Positions 1 to 6,000 of a DNA stretch of 13,090 nucleotides are shown here, piece by piece. The first letter of the stretch is position 1; each line of letters begins with the position of its first letter. The stretch lies in the NCBI GenBank assembly GCA_020347585.1, contig CP070733.1:275982-289071 (forward strand). The letters run 5' to 3'. The DNA comes from Pseudomonadota bacterium (GTDB lineage Bacteria > Pseudomonadota > Gammaproteobacteria > CAMYNG01). Position numbers and translations under genes: made by a program. The notes under the pieces were generated by a model. That model ran no database searches. It saw only the letters and a program-made list of their open reading frames with translations, and had not been told where the DNA came from.

Positions 1-96
1 GGCGAACAGGGTACGTTTTTTGTTACCGATCCCAGCGGCAACTACCTGGAGTTCAAGGCGTTCAGGGATCCGGCTCGGCTGTTCGCCACGGAGTAG
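1..96 (+). CDS. VOC (glyoxalase/bleomycin-resistance) family protein, C-terminal fragment
   Basis: The first 31 codons visible in the window read in frame to a TAG at 94-96; the 5' part lies outside the window. The fragment contains the closing strand of a vicinal-oxygen-chelate fold, FFVTDPSGNYLEFKAF. Its DPxGNxxE pattern is the usual last motif of these proteins, and the Glu of LEFK matches the C-terminal metal-ligand position of the family. VOC proteins include glyoxalase I, dioxygenases and resistance proteins, so no substrate can be named from this piece. It converges on the minus-strand PilZ-like gene, with only 13 bases between the two stop codons and no visible terminator there. Confidence 0.75.
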   Translation, partial: GEQGTFFVTDPSGNYLEFKAFRDPARLFATE

Positions 97-109
97 CTGC
101 GTCGGCGGC

Positions 110-1273
110 CTAGAGACCGGACGCGCGCATATCGAAGACCGTAAAGTCGCGCTTGGTTAGCCAGATGTCACCAAGCCGCGCCAGCACGGTGCTTCCGTCC
201 GAGCGCACCAGCCTCATGGGGGTACCAGAGGTATAGCGGTAACCGAATGGCACGTATAGGTGCCAGTGCTCATCAAAATCCTTAATCAGCAACACCGGGC
301 GTCCAGCGCCGCTCTTGGCGATATCCATATCTATCGCCAGCGCCGCCTCGGCATGGCTCGCCAGCCGAATCACACTGACCTCAAGCTCGCCATCCTGCGG
401 ACGGTGAATTCGCCCGACATAGCCCAGTAGTGGCCGATTGTTGTTACCCTCCGGCTTGAACGCCACCACTTGGCCGATGGACGCGGCACCTGCCTCCTCC
501 GACTCGACGCCGGCCAGCATCAAACCACCGGTGCTGAAATTGACAATTTGCCAATGCGAGGCGCGGTGCCGGACGTCGCGTTCGGCAAGCTCAATGGACG
601 CCTGTTGAACCTTCTCCACGTTGGCCCGTGCCTCGGCGCTGTCATCATCCGCAGGACGGGCATAGCCGGACATCAGTTTGAAGGTCTCGGCAAAACCGAA
701 GTTCAGGGTAAGGCGCTCGGAGCCCACTACCAAGTGGCGCTGGTGGCGCCGCTCACGGCGCTGCAAGCCGAGCAGCATCAACTCGAGCACCGGAATGCGA
801 TCCTGTTCGTCCAGCGTCGCAAGCGGTGTGCTCAGCCGGGCCGGATCGACAGCGGAAATGAATATCATCCGTGCCAGTTCCTCATGCTCTGCAACAAGTT
901 GCTCGAGAAGCTTGGAAAAATCGATCACCAGGCTGGCGGCACGGTTTGATTCCGTACGTTGATGCAGTGGCGGTCCATCACTGTTGGCGTAGACCACGAC
1001 GTATCCGACCCCAAGTTCCTGCCCGCTATCCGAAGCCGTTGTTACGGGGCTGTCCAGGCTGCACAGATATTTTTCGGGAAAGTCGAGCAGATGTCCGAGC
1101 CAGGTATTTACATCCAGCATGCCGTAGAGCTGCAATGACACATACAGACGTTGCACGCTGGCTTGCGGAGATGCATTGTCATCCTGGCGCTGTGACGCGT
1201 GGCCGGCGCCGAGCGGACAGGACAGCGCAAAGCTTTGCTCAACATCACCGTGCTCGAGCAGCACGAACAACAC
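110..1273 (-). CDS. PilZ-domain protein, C-terminal half of a TGA-split larger protein
   Basis: This open frame of 387 codons can start at a GTG (1273). It lies in the same frame as the upstream gene, two codons after that gene's TGA (1282-1280), and no clear ribosome binding site precedes it. The first ~130 residues are mostly helical with a short beta stretch (GVGYVVVYANSDGPP, ~88-102). The C-terminal half carries the two PilZ signatures: an Arg-rich RxxxR cluster (RRERRHQR, ~172-179) and NxSxxG in WQIVNFSTGGLML (~241-253), followed by beta-strand-like sequence (GYVGRIHR, LEVSVIRLA). The spacing between the motifs (~66 residues) is longer than in simple PilZ domains and is filled by a predicted helix. 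PilZ domains bind cyclic-di-GMP. I recall the helical-plus-PilZ arrangement as normally one polypeptide in beta- and gammaproteobacteria, so this may be half of an interrupted protein. It could also be translated separately by coupling. Confidence 0.6.
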   Translation of the reverse strand: MLFVLLEHGDVEQSFALSCPLGAGHASQRQDDNASPQASVQRLYVSLQLYGMLDVNTWLGHLLDFPEKYLCSLDSPVTTASDSGQELGVGYVVVYANSDGPPLHQRTESNRAASLVIDFSKLLEQLVAEHEELARMIFISAVDPARLSTPLATLDEQDRIPVLELMLLGLQRRERRHQRHLVVGSERLTLNFGFAETFKLMSGYARPADDDSAEARANVEKVQQASIELAERDVRHRASHWQIVNFSTGGLMLAGVESEEAGAASIGQVVAFKPEGNNNRPLLGYVGRIHRPQDGELEVSVIRLASHAEAALAIDMDIAKSGAGRPVLLIKDFDEHWHLYVPFGYRYTSGTPMRLVRSDGSTVLARLGDIWLTKRDFTVFDMRASGL

Positions 1274-1279
1274 CTGATT

Positions 1280-2803
1280 TCAGTCCCACCACGCGCCGCC
1301 GTGGAGTTTCTGGTAACGCAGCGCACGCAGTCGCTGTTCTGTACGCAAGGCTTCGAGAATTCGAAATCCCCATTCAGCGAGCCGCGCATGTGCCGGTTCG
1401 CCGACTCTTACGGTGGCGTCGTAGTCAGATACAAAGGCATGTTTGTAACTGACAGCCAATTGCTCAACAAACTTGATGCACGCATTGAGCGTCGTGCGCC
1501 GCTGTTGGTCCTCCACGAGGCTGTTCTCACCCCGGCGGTAGTCGTCGTACACGCGTTCAACGACCGGATAGACATGGCCGCCCACCAGTTCCGCAATAGT
1601 GAGCCGTTCTTCGGAACGCAGCGCCGTGCGATTAACGGATGAGAGCGTATGTGCCGCCTTGTGAAACAGGCGCACGGGATCGCCTCGCAACTGCTCGAGC
1701 TTGTGCGCCTGCTCGCCGAGGTCCAGATCCAAATCCTCAGGCGAACCGCTCGCATTGGGTAAATTGGCAAAGTTGAGCGGAGGTACCGTCGGACGCTCTT
1801 CGGGCTTCTCTGCAGGCGCACTTTCGGGTACGTGGATCGGCGCCTCATCGCGCACTTCGGCAGGCGTATTTGCGGGCGCCTTGGCCGGTGCTTCATCCTT
1901 TGCGCTGGCAGGCACACTCACAGGCACTTGCACCGGCGCTTCATTGCGTATCTCGACAACGGGTTCGATGGGTTGTTGCGTCATCGGTGGCGGCGACGCC
2001 GCAGCTTGCTGCGAACCGGATACATTCTCGGCTTTGCCGGCCGTACCAGCGCGCCGCCCGTTCTTTTTCTCCGCGGCCGCCTTTCCCAAACGCCGGGCGA
2101 GTCCTTCACCCGCGCGGTCATCGGTCAGGCGTTCGCGCAGGCGTTGTCGCTCGTCCTCGGTCATCTCGAGGCGGAACAATCTCGACTCGCGCCGCAAAAT
2201 GTACTTGCCCAACTCGTCGAGATAGGCAGAAGTAATCACATCGGGATTGACTATAAAACGATCGTTATTCAAGCCATCGAAGTTCATGATGTTAAGTTCT
2301 ATCATGCCGGTTTCGATGTTAGCCCGGAAAACAAAGCGAATCGGTACCTGCGGTTCGACCCGGAACCCAGCACCCATGACGCTGAACTTGTCGTCCCTGC
2401 GCCGATTGCACACATAGGTAATATGCTGCGTATTGAGAAAGTCAGACAGATGGTCAACGTTGTAGCGGTCATGCACATCAAAGGCGATGCGTTTATCACC
2501 AACACACGCGAAGGTGAATGTAATCTCCTTCATCGCCTTCTGGCTGTCTGCCTTTACCTTGAATTCGGTCTGACGAAGATCCTCGAGCGTTCCATAGTTC
2601 TTGATGGGATAAGAAACATGAACTGCGGTGTCGACAAAATTGAGCTGCTCCGCCATATCGGAAAGATAGCGGAACACCTCGATCATTTTCGGATAGAGGG
2701 TGGTACGGTAGTTTTCTTCGCGTTCCGCTTGCCGGGCCAGTTCTTCGCCGGATTCGGCATTCTTGGCGTCGGCCTGGCGTTTCAGGTCGTCTAAGAGACT
2801 CAT
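1280..2803 (-). CDS. Uncharacterised protein with Pro/Ala repeat linker, N-terminal half of a TGA-split PilZ protein
   Basis: The frame encodes 507 residues from the ATG at 2803 (MSLLDDLKRQ). An upstream GTG at 2842 would add 13 residues of low-complexity sequence and is less likely. Neither start has a strong ribosome binding site; the nearest GGGAG is 17 bases before the ATG. Residues ~1-35 look coiled-coil, ~60-245 are an alpha/beta domain I do not recognise, and ~246-286 are basic then Pro/Gln-rich. Residues 287-334 are three tandem 16-residue Pro/Ala repeats, and ~350-507 are helical (PVVERVYDDYRRGENS region). The protein ends KLHGGAWWD-TGA, and the same frame continues as a PilZ protein. 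No signal peptide or membrane segment is visible, so a cytoplasmic location is inferred. A promoter candidate lies about 100 bases upstream. A role in c-di-GMP signalling is inferred only from the downstream PilZ half. Confidence 0.7.
   Translation of the reverse strand: MSLLDDLKRQADAKNAESGEELARQAEREENYRTTLYPKMIEVFRYLSDMAEQLNFVDTAVHVSYPIKNYGTLEDLRQTEFKVKADSQKAMKEITFTFACVGDKRIAFDVHDRYNVDHLSDFLNTQHITYVCNRRRDDKFSVMGAGFRVEPQVPIRFVFRANIETGMIELNIMNFDGLNNDRFIVNPDVITSAYLDELGKYILRRESRLFRLEMTEDERQRLRERLTDDRAGEGLARRLGKAAAEKKNGRRAGTAGKAENVSGSQQAAASPPPMTQQPIEPVVEIRNEAPVQVPVSVPASAKDEAPAKAPANTPAEVRDEAPIHVPESAPAEKPEERPTVPPLNFANLPNASGSPEDLDLDLGEQAHKLEQLRGDPVRLFHKAAHTLSSVNRTALRSEERLTIAELVGGHVYPVVERVYDDYRRGENSLVEDQQRRTTLNACIKFVEQLAVSYKHAFVSDYDATVRVGEPAHARLAEWGFRILEALRTEQRLRALRYQKLHGGAWWD
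1802..1945 (-). repeat. Three tandem 48-bp coding repeats (Pro/Ala linker)
   Basis: Within the 507-residue protein, three consecutive 16-residue units occupy 1945-1898, 1897-1850 and 1849-1802. They read NEAPVQVPVSVPASAK, DEAPAKAPANTPAEVR and DEAPIHVPESAPAEKP. All share [N/D]EAP at the start and Pro at positions 4, 8 and 12. The units are equal in length but diverged in sequence, so this is an old duplication rather than a slippage-prone perfect array. The probable role is an extended, flexible spacer between the N-terminal domain and the helical/PilZ part. Confidence 0.8.
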
Positions 2804-2903
2804 CAGACTGCTGCGCTCGCTCCCTGCACTGCCCGATACCACAAAAGGTCCCGGGCACTACTGGATGGGTCCCGCCGCGCCCAACCGCGCAGAAGGACCA
2901 ATT

Positions 2904-2933
2904 ATTATAGGTTTAGCATCGTCCGGATACCAA
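2904..2933 (-). promoter_or_regulatory. Sigma-70 type promoter for the split PilZ gene
   Basis: On the minus strand, TTGGTA (2933-2928) and a perfect TATAAT (2909-2904) are separated by 18 bases. Transcription would start near 2897, leaving a leader of about 95 nt before the ATG at 2803. The surrounding stretch (~2900-2985) is clearly more AT-rich than the genes. No activity data; motif match only. Confidence 0.55.
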
Positions 2934-2975
2934 TTTACCTTTAGTATTACCAAGGCCTCATATAAGAATTTTCTT

Positions 2976-3012
2976 AAAAAACAACTGGTTCAAGCGCCAG
3001 ACTTCGCTTGAA
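2976..3012 (-). terminator. Rho-independent terminator-like hairpin after the stand-alone PilZ gene
   Basis: On the minus strand, TTCAAGCG (3012-3005) pairs perfectly with CGCTTGAA (2996-2989) across an 8-base loop. Seven bases later comes a run of six T (2981-2976). The gap between stem and T-run is longer than ideal, so efficiency is uncertain. It lies ~80 bases after the stop of the 123-residue PilZ protein and just before the promoter of the next gene, which fits a transcription-unit boundary. Confidence 0.5.
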
Positions 3013-3090
3013 TCGCTACTGGTTCGCGCCCGGATGGAGGCCGGCGAGATGCAGGACGGGATCGGTGGTTTATTGTAACCCGCCAGTCGG

Positions 3091-3462
3091 TCAGGTACGC
3101 CGGCGGTTGAATAGCCAGATCACGCGCTCACGCGCTGTATTGTCAACGCGTATGGGCATGCGCCCGGTCGGCGAGGCGGGCGGATTAATCCGGTAGGTAC
3201 GCAAACCAAAGCCGTGCTCGGTGCGGTGGGTCACCGTCGCGCGCCGGTGATAGGCTTTCACGACCGGGCTGAAATCTAGGGTAATAAACAGCGACAGCGT
3301 TTCACCTTCGCGCAGCGCAAATGCGCCGCGGCGCGACACGGTTTGTACATGCACGCCACTCGCGCTGATGTTGGTTGTCTCACAGCGTACCGGTGGCGAA
3401 CCGCTTCGACACAGGTAAGCCTTGACCCGTGCCGTCCGCCGCAACTCCGTGCGCCTGTCCAT
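3091..3462 (-). CDS. Stand-alone PilZ domain protein (probable c-di-GMP effector)
   Basis: This small protein of 123 residues consists almost entirely of a PilZ domain. The RxxxR motif is R4-TEL-R8, and the second motif NxSxxG is N31-IS-A-S-G36 in TNISASGVHV. Both are the residues that bind cyclic-di-GMP in characterised PilZ proteins. Beta strands follow (LSLFITLDF, RATVTHRTEHGFGL), and the last ~25 residues are a basic tail ending NRRRT. The ATG at 3462 was chosen because an A/G-rich GGGGG sits 11 bases upstream; a TTG one codon earlier (3465) is also possible. A promoter lies directly upstream and a hairpin terminator downstream, so it is probably monocistronic. The output partner, such as motility, type IV pili or polysaccharide, cannot be told from this window. 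Confidence 0.85.
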   Translation of the reverse strand: MDRRTELRRTARVKAYLCRSGSPPVRCETTNISASGVHVQTVSRRGAFALREGETLSLFITLDFSPVVKAYHRRATVTHRTEHGFGLRTYRINPPASPTGRMPIRVDNTARERVIWLFNRRRT

Positions 3463-3485
3463 CAATATGATCGCCCCCTGACTGC

Positions 3486-3514
3486 AATGTACTGAACCGC
3501 ATACGTCCTGTCAG
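3486..3514 (-). promoter_or_regulatory. Sigma-70 type promoter for the stand-alone PilZ gene
   Basis: On the minus strand, CTGACA (3514-3509, five of six consensus bases) and TACATT (3491-3486, four of six) are separated by exactly 17 bases. The predicted start is near 3479, giving a very short leader (about 17 nt) that begins at the GGGGG ribosome binding site (3478-3474). Confidence 0.5.
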
Positions 3515-3571
3515 TTTTCGGTCGGGGGCAGATAGTACACATAGTGGTAAACAAATTTGTTGGGCCGCCGT

Positions 3572-3597
3572 AAAAAAACATGCGCCGCATTCGGCGC
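3572..3597 (-). terminator. Rho-independent terminator downstream of the beta-barrel pseudogene
   Basis: On the minus strand, GCGCCG (3597-3592), loop AATG and CGGCGC (3587-3582) form a perfect GC-only hairpin. After three bases comes a run of seven T (3578-3572). It lies about 180 bases after the stop of the outer-membrane protein remnant and immediately before the region controlling the stand-alone PilZ gene. Confidence 0.7.
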
Positions 3598-3778
3598 GCA
3601 GTACTATGTACCACCGTGCTTGGAGCATGTAAAGCGGTCGAGCGAATTCATCAGTTGCTGGGTCCTGCTGTGGTGCAATCTGCAAACGCAGCACGTTGCA
3701 TTTGGCCCCCACGCCATCACTGACACAGTTTTGCAGCACACCATGCAGGCAATACCGCGTTGATTTACCGCGTCCGAA

Positions 3779-4354
3779 CTACACACAATCCCAGTGATAG
3801 CCCAATATCAAGCCGGAGTGAAACCCGCCCGCCTGCCTGTCCTTGCCAAACAGGGTTACTTCTGCACCGGACAAGCGCAGGTCGAATCCAATGTTGAAAT
3901 GCCTCTTAAGCGTCCAGTAGACCCCACCTCCGACCCACAACCCAACGGTGCTGTCGGTGTCGTCGATATTTGCGGTTCCTGTACGCCTGCCTTCGAGCCC
4001 AACCCGAATCAGCGCGAATGCACCGCAAAAAACGGTCGCATGACGCTGCGCGTATCCCATGTCTTGCGAACACCAATGTCAAGCTCCGCCGTCGCCCTTG
4101 TCCAGGTGCGCGATTACGCACCAACCGCCGGGGTGCCCTTGAGCACACCGTCGTCCTCAGCCGCGCTGATAAATGCATCCACTGCGATAACGACCGGCCA
4201 GCCGGAGCCCTGATAATCGACGCGCACTCCAATTTCCCCCTGCGCTTCGACCGGCTCCCAGTCGTCCTGGTTGAGACCTTTGCCGCCGATGAAACCGCCG
4301 ATGTTACCGGCGGCCAACGCGCCGCCCGACCACAGCAGCGTGGTGCAAAAACAT
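3779..4354 (-). pseudogene. Outer-membrane beta-barrel protein, disrupted by a stop and frameshifts
   Basis: Pieces of one small outer-membrane barrel protein are spread over different frames. The first piece runs from the end of a signal peptide (LLWSGGALAAG) through GNIGGFIGG, DDWEPVEAQGE and GWPVVIAVDAFIS to KGTPAVGA, then meets a TAA (4116-4114). The same frame continues past it with TAELDIGVRKTWDTRS and MRPFF. At the T6 run (4032-4027) homology jumps to another frame: GAFALIRVGLEG, then GLWVGGGVYWTLKRHFNIGF, ending LILGYHWDCV. Restoring one T would rejoin the halves. At the 5' end the only nearby ATG (4354) is out of frame with the signal peptide, across a T5 run. The pattern (GGGVYWTL...HFNIGFDLR, terminal LGYHW) is what I recall of short barrel proteins of about 180-200 residues. 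Three lesions favour a real pseudogene over sequencing error. A terminator is still present downstream. Confidence 0.75.
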
Positions 4355-4450
4355 CGTTACACTGGCGCCGCAGCCTGCACACGGTAACGTTTGACCAAGA
4401 TACAGCCGACGTCTGGTACGCAGCTCGCAAATCTCTCCTTTGGCGCTGGA

Positions 4451-5671
4451 TTACAATCGCGCCCTGATCAGCGCAGCAATTTCCTCGTCGGCGAGCACTA
4501 CAGGATTGGTCTTCATGCTGGAGCCTCGACTGTCGGCAACGATGCGATCGGTATCCGAATCGACCACCCCGTAGTGAGACAGCCTCGGCATACCCATCAA
4601 CTCAGTCCACTCGGAAAGCTGTGCAACCAGTGACTCGCGTGCGGGCTCGTCGTCCAGATCCGGCCGGTTCGCCAGCAATCGGCCTGCCGCCGCGTACTTT
4701 GGCAGCGCGGGACTTTCAGGCGCCCGCGCTTTAAGGGCCGCGATGTTGATGCGAGTCGCATCTGCCAGCATGGTGCCGCAGGCCACGCCGTGCGGAATCG
4801 GAAAGAACGCCCCGAGCGGCGAGGCCAGCCCGTGAACCGAGCCGAGTCCCGCCTGCGCCAGAGTAATCCCGGACAGCAGGGAGGCATAGGCCATGGCTGC
4901 GCGCCCTGCACGGGCGGCGTGGCTGTCGCCGCCGCGCCAGGCATCGATGAAACCCCGTGCCACCTGCTGCATGCCGCTCCAGGCTAGCGCATCGGTAAAG
5001 GGACTGGCCTTGAGCGATACCCATGACTCGAGCAACTGGGTGAACGCATCCATGCCGTTGGCGGCGACCTGGGCTGCCGGGCAGGATGCCAGCAGGTCCG
5101 GATCCACCAGCGCGATCCGCGGCACGAGCGTGTCGTGACGAAAGGACTTCTTGTAGCCCCCTTCCCCACGCACACTGAGTACTGCGTTCTTAGTCGCCTC
5201 CGAGCCGGTACCCGCGGTGGTCGGCACTGCGATAAACGGCAGCGCCGGCCCGGTGTACGCTATGCCCCGCCCGACGCCCTCGAGATGATCCAGCACCGAG
5301 TTGCCGAATGGCAGTAGCCCAGCGATGGCCTTGGCCGCGTCGAGAACACTGCCACCGCCGATACCAACCACCACCTCGATGTCCTGCCCGCCGAAGCGGT
5401 GCACGGCCGCGTCAACCAACGCCGGGCTGGGTTCATCGTCAACGGTTATCTCTTGGCGAGTAAATCCGGATTCCAGCGCAGCACCCAGCGCCGTCCACCG
5501 GGACGTCGTTCGGAACGAACGGGCACCGGTAACTATCAGCACACGCTTGCCGAAAGGCCTTAGCAAATCAGGAAGTTCTGCGATGCGCCCAGGACCAAAG
5601 ACGATGCGCGGCAACGCCGCGACATTGAAGGCACCGCCCAGACCGTCAATCTGAGGCGGATTCAGCTGCAT
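4451..5671 (-). CDS. Iron-containing alcohol dehydrogenase family protein
   Basis: This NAD(P)-dependent dehydrogenase-fold protein has 406 residues from the ATG at 5671 (MQLNPPQIDG). That start has no good ribosome binding site, but earlier in-frame codons give unrelated sequence. Recognisable features are PRIVFGPG (21-28), the nucleotide-binding GGGSVLDAAK (105-114), PTTAGTGSE (150-158), NGMDAFTQLLE (205-215) and the metal site H280 (SVHGLASPLG) and H294 (FPIPHGVACG). The four usual metal ligands are Asp, His, His, His. Here Asp208 is present, but the second is Gln212 (DAFTQ rather than DALTH). I recall Gln at this place in one branch of the family, so this need not mean inactivity. Substrate unknown; family members reduce or oxidise short alcohols, aldehydes or phosphonoacetaldehyde-like compounds. 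It is separated from egtD by a terminator-bearing gap and is probably transcribed alone. Confidence 0.88.
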   Translation of the reverse strand: MQLNPPQIDGLGGAFNVAALPRIVFGPGRIAELPDLLRPFGKRVLIVTGARSFRTTSRWTALGAALESGFTRQEITVDDEPSPALVDAAVHRFGGQDIEVVVGIGGGSVLDAAKAIAGLLPFGNSVLDHLEGVGRGIAYTGPALPFIAVPTTAGTGSEATKNAVLSVRGEGGYKKSFRHDTLVPRIALVDPDLLASCPAAQVAANGMDAFTQLLESWVSLKASPFTDALAWSGMQQVARGFIDAWRGGDSHAARAGRAAMAYASLLSGITLAQAGLGSVHGLASPLGAFFPIPHGVACGTMLADATRINIAALKARAPESPALPKYAAAGRLLANRPDLDDEPARESLVAQLSEWTELMGMPRLSHYGVVDSDTDRIVADSRGSSMKTNPVVLADEEIAALIRARL

Positions 5672-5846
5672 TGGCGCAGCGGCATCACGCCGCCGGTCAA
5701 GAGCGCCCTTCCGTGCACGTCTTCGGTGCGAGATGGTATCTTGTCGGCGCACCTGAGGCGCTGCCGCGCTATGGCCGACCTTGTTGATTGCTTGTAACGC
5801 ATTGAAAAAAGAATTATTTATTCGGTGAATGACATTCCGATCGAAC

Positions 5847-5862
5847 TGGCACGCAAACTGCC
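5847..5862 (+). promoter_or_regulatory. Sigma-54 type (-24/-12) promoter
   Basis: The sequence TGGCACGCAAACTGCC matches the RpoN pattern TGGCACG-N4-TTGCA at the -24 element perfectly and at the -12 element in the essential TGC. GG (5848-5849) and GC (5860-5861) are separated by exactly 10 bases, the spacing sigma-54 requires. The expected start is around 5873. No acceptable sigma-70 -35 box is present at the right distance from the nearby TATAGT. An activator site cannot be identified by eye. Confidence 0.5.
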
Positions 5863-5872
5863 TCTTATAGTT

Positions 5873-5971
5873 TGGCTTTGGCAGATTATGTGGTCTCCTC
5901 CGGTATTTCTGCCATGGTGTACTCTCTACCTTGTGAAAGGTGCCCTGGGTTTCCGGGGCACCTTTTTTTTT
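5873..5971 (+). ncRNA. Candidate sigma-54-dependent small regulatory RNA (~100 nt)
   Basis: Between a sigma-54-type promoter and a strong terminator lies about 100 nt with no open frame that stops before the terminator. Near the 5' end TGGCAGA (5879-5885) pairs perfectly with TCTGCCA (5908-5914). Inside that hairpin a small inner stem (GG/CC) presents a loop containing CTCCTCC (5895-5901), which is complementary to Shine-Dalgarno sequences. A mostly single-stranded stretch of about 20 nt follows (GGTGTACTCTCTACCTTGTG), then the terminator hairpin with nine T. This layout (anti-SD hairpin, linker, terminator with U-tail) is typical of trans-acting, often Hfq-linked, sRNAs. It does not match any named sRNA I know. 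The start is inferred from the promoter, and expression is untested. Confidence 0.5.
5938..5971 (+). terminator. Strong Rho-independent terminator on the plus strand
   Basis: AGGTGCCC (5938-5945) pairs with GGGCACCT (5956-5963). The stem extends through a T-G wobble and two more G-C pairs (5946-5948 with 5953-5955) to an 11-pair stem with a four-base GTTT loop, directly followed by nine T (5963-5971). On the minus strand the same hairpin is followed by only TTT, so it is a much better terminator for plus-strand transcription. It could still weakly end the egtB-egtD transcript, whose stop codon is about 30 bases away. Confidence 0.85.
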
Positions 5972-6000
5972 CACCTCGACCCGCTTCCCGAGGCGTCCCC

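Larger units (their letters stand above)
3463..3778. other. Intergenic region between PilZ gene and the broken outer-membrane protein gene
   Basis: This gap of about 316 bases has no convincing gene. From left to right it holds the PilZ ribosome binding site and promoter, a 12-bp palindrome (3550-3561) and a minus-strand terminator (3572-3597). About 180 bases follow (3600-3778) that would be the 3' untranslated end of the beta-barrel gene. Small ORFs here, including a Cys-rich one of 60 codons, have no family resemblance or convincing start. I saw no recognisable RNA gene. Confidence 0.6.
5672..6000. other. Intergenic region between egtD and the alcohol dehydrogenase
   Basis: These 329 bases separate two minus-strand genes and contain no convincing protein gene. 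The half next to the dehydrogenase (5672-5800) has no clear promoter motif that I can defend. An AT-rich patch at ~5803-5825 precedes a sigma-54-type promoter on the plus strand (5847-5862). A hairpin with a CU-rich loop (5879-5914) and a strong plus-strand terminator (5938-5971) follow. Together these define a candidate small RNA gene listed separately. Confidence 0.6.

Noticed and set aside
1255..1282. UGA with a downstream hairpin (CGTGCT/AGCACG), considered as a selenocysteine signal
   Set aside because: The hairpin loop begins about 20 bases after the UGA, further than bacterial SECIS elements allow, and nothing suggests a redox site in this protein.
1832..2794. Long plus-strand open frame of 320 codons
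   Set aside because: It runs antisense to the 507-residue gene. The minus-strand frame has coherent domains, repeats and a promoter, while the plus-strand reading shows none. It is a shadow caused by codon bias.
3604..3786. Minus-strand ORF of 60 codons rich in Cys (about eight)
   Set aside because: It starts with GTG inside the end of the barrel remnant, has no ribosome binding site or family resemblance, and lies in the 3' untranslated stretch. The Cys pattern may be chance.
5865..5871. TATAGT as a sigma-70 -10 box for the candidate sRNA
   Set aside because: No acceptable -35 hexamer at 16-18 bases; the overlapping sigma-54 element explains the site better.
5889..5918. Minus-strand nine-codon ORF (MAEIPEETT) after the egtD hairpin, possibly a leader peptide
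   Set aside because: It is not close to a downstream start, ends over 200 bases before the dehydrogenase, and is explained as the complement of the sRNA hairpin.
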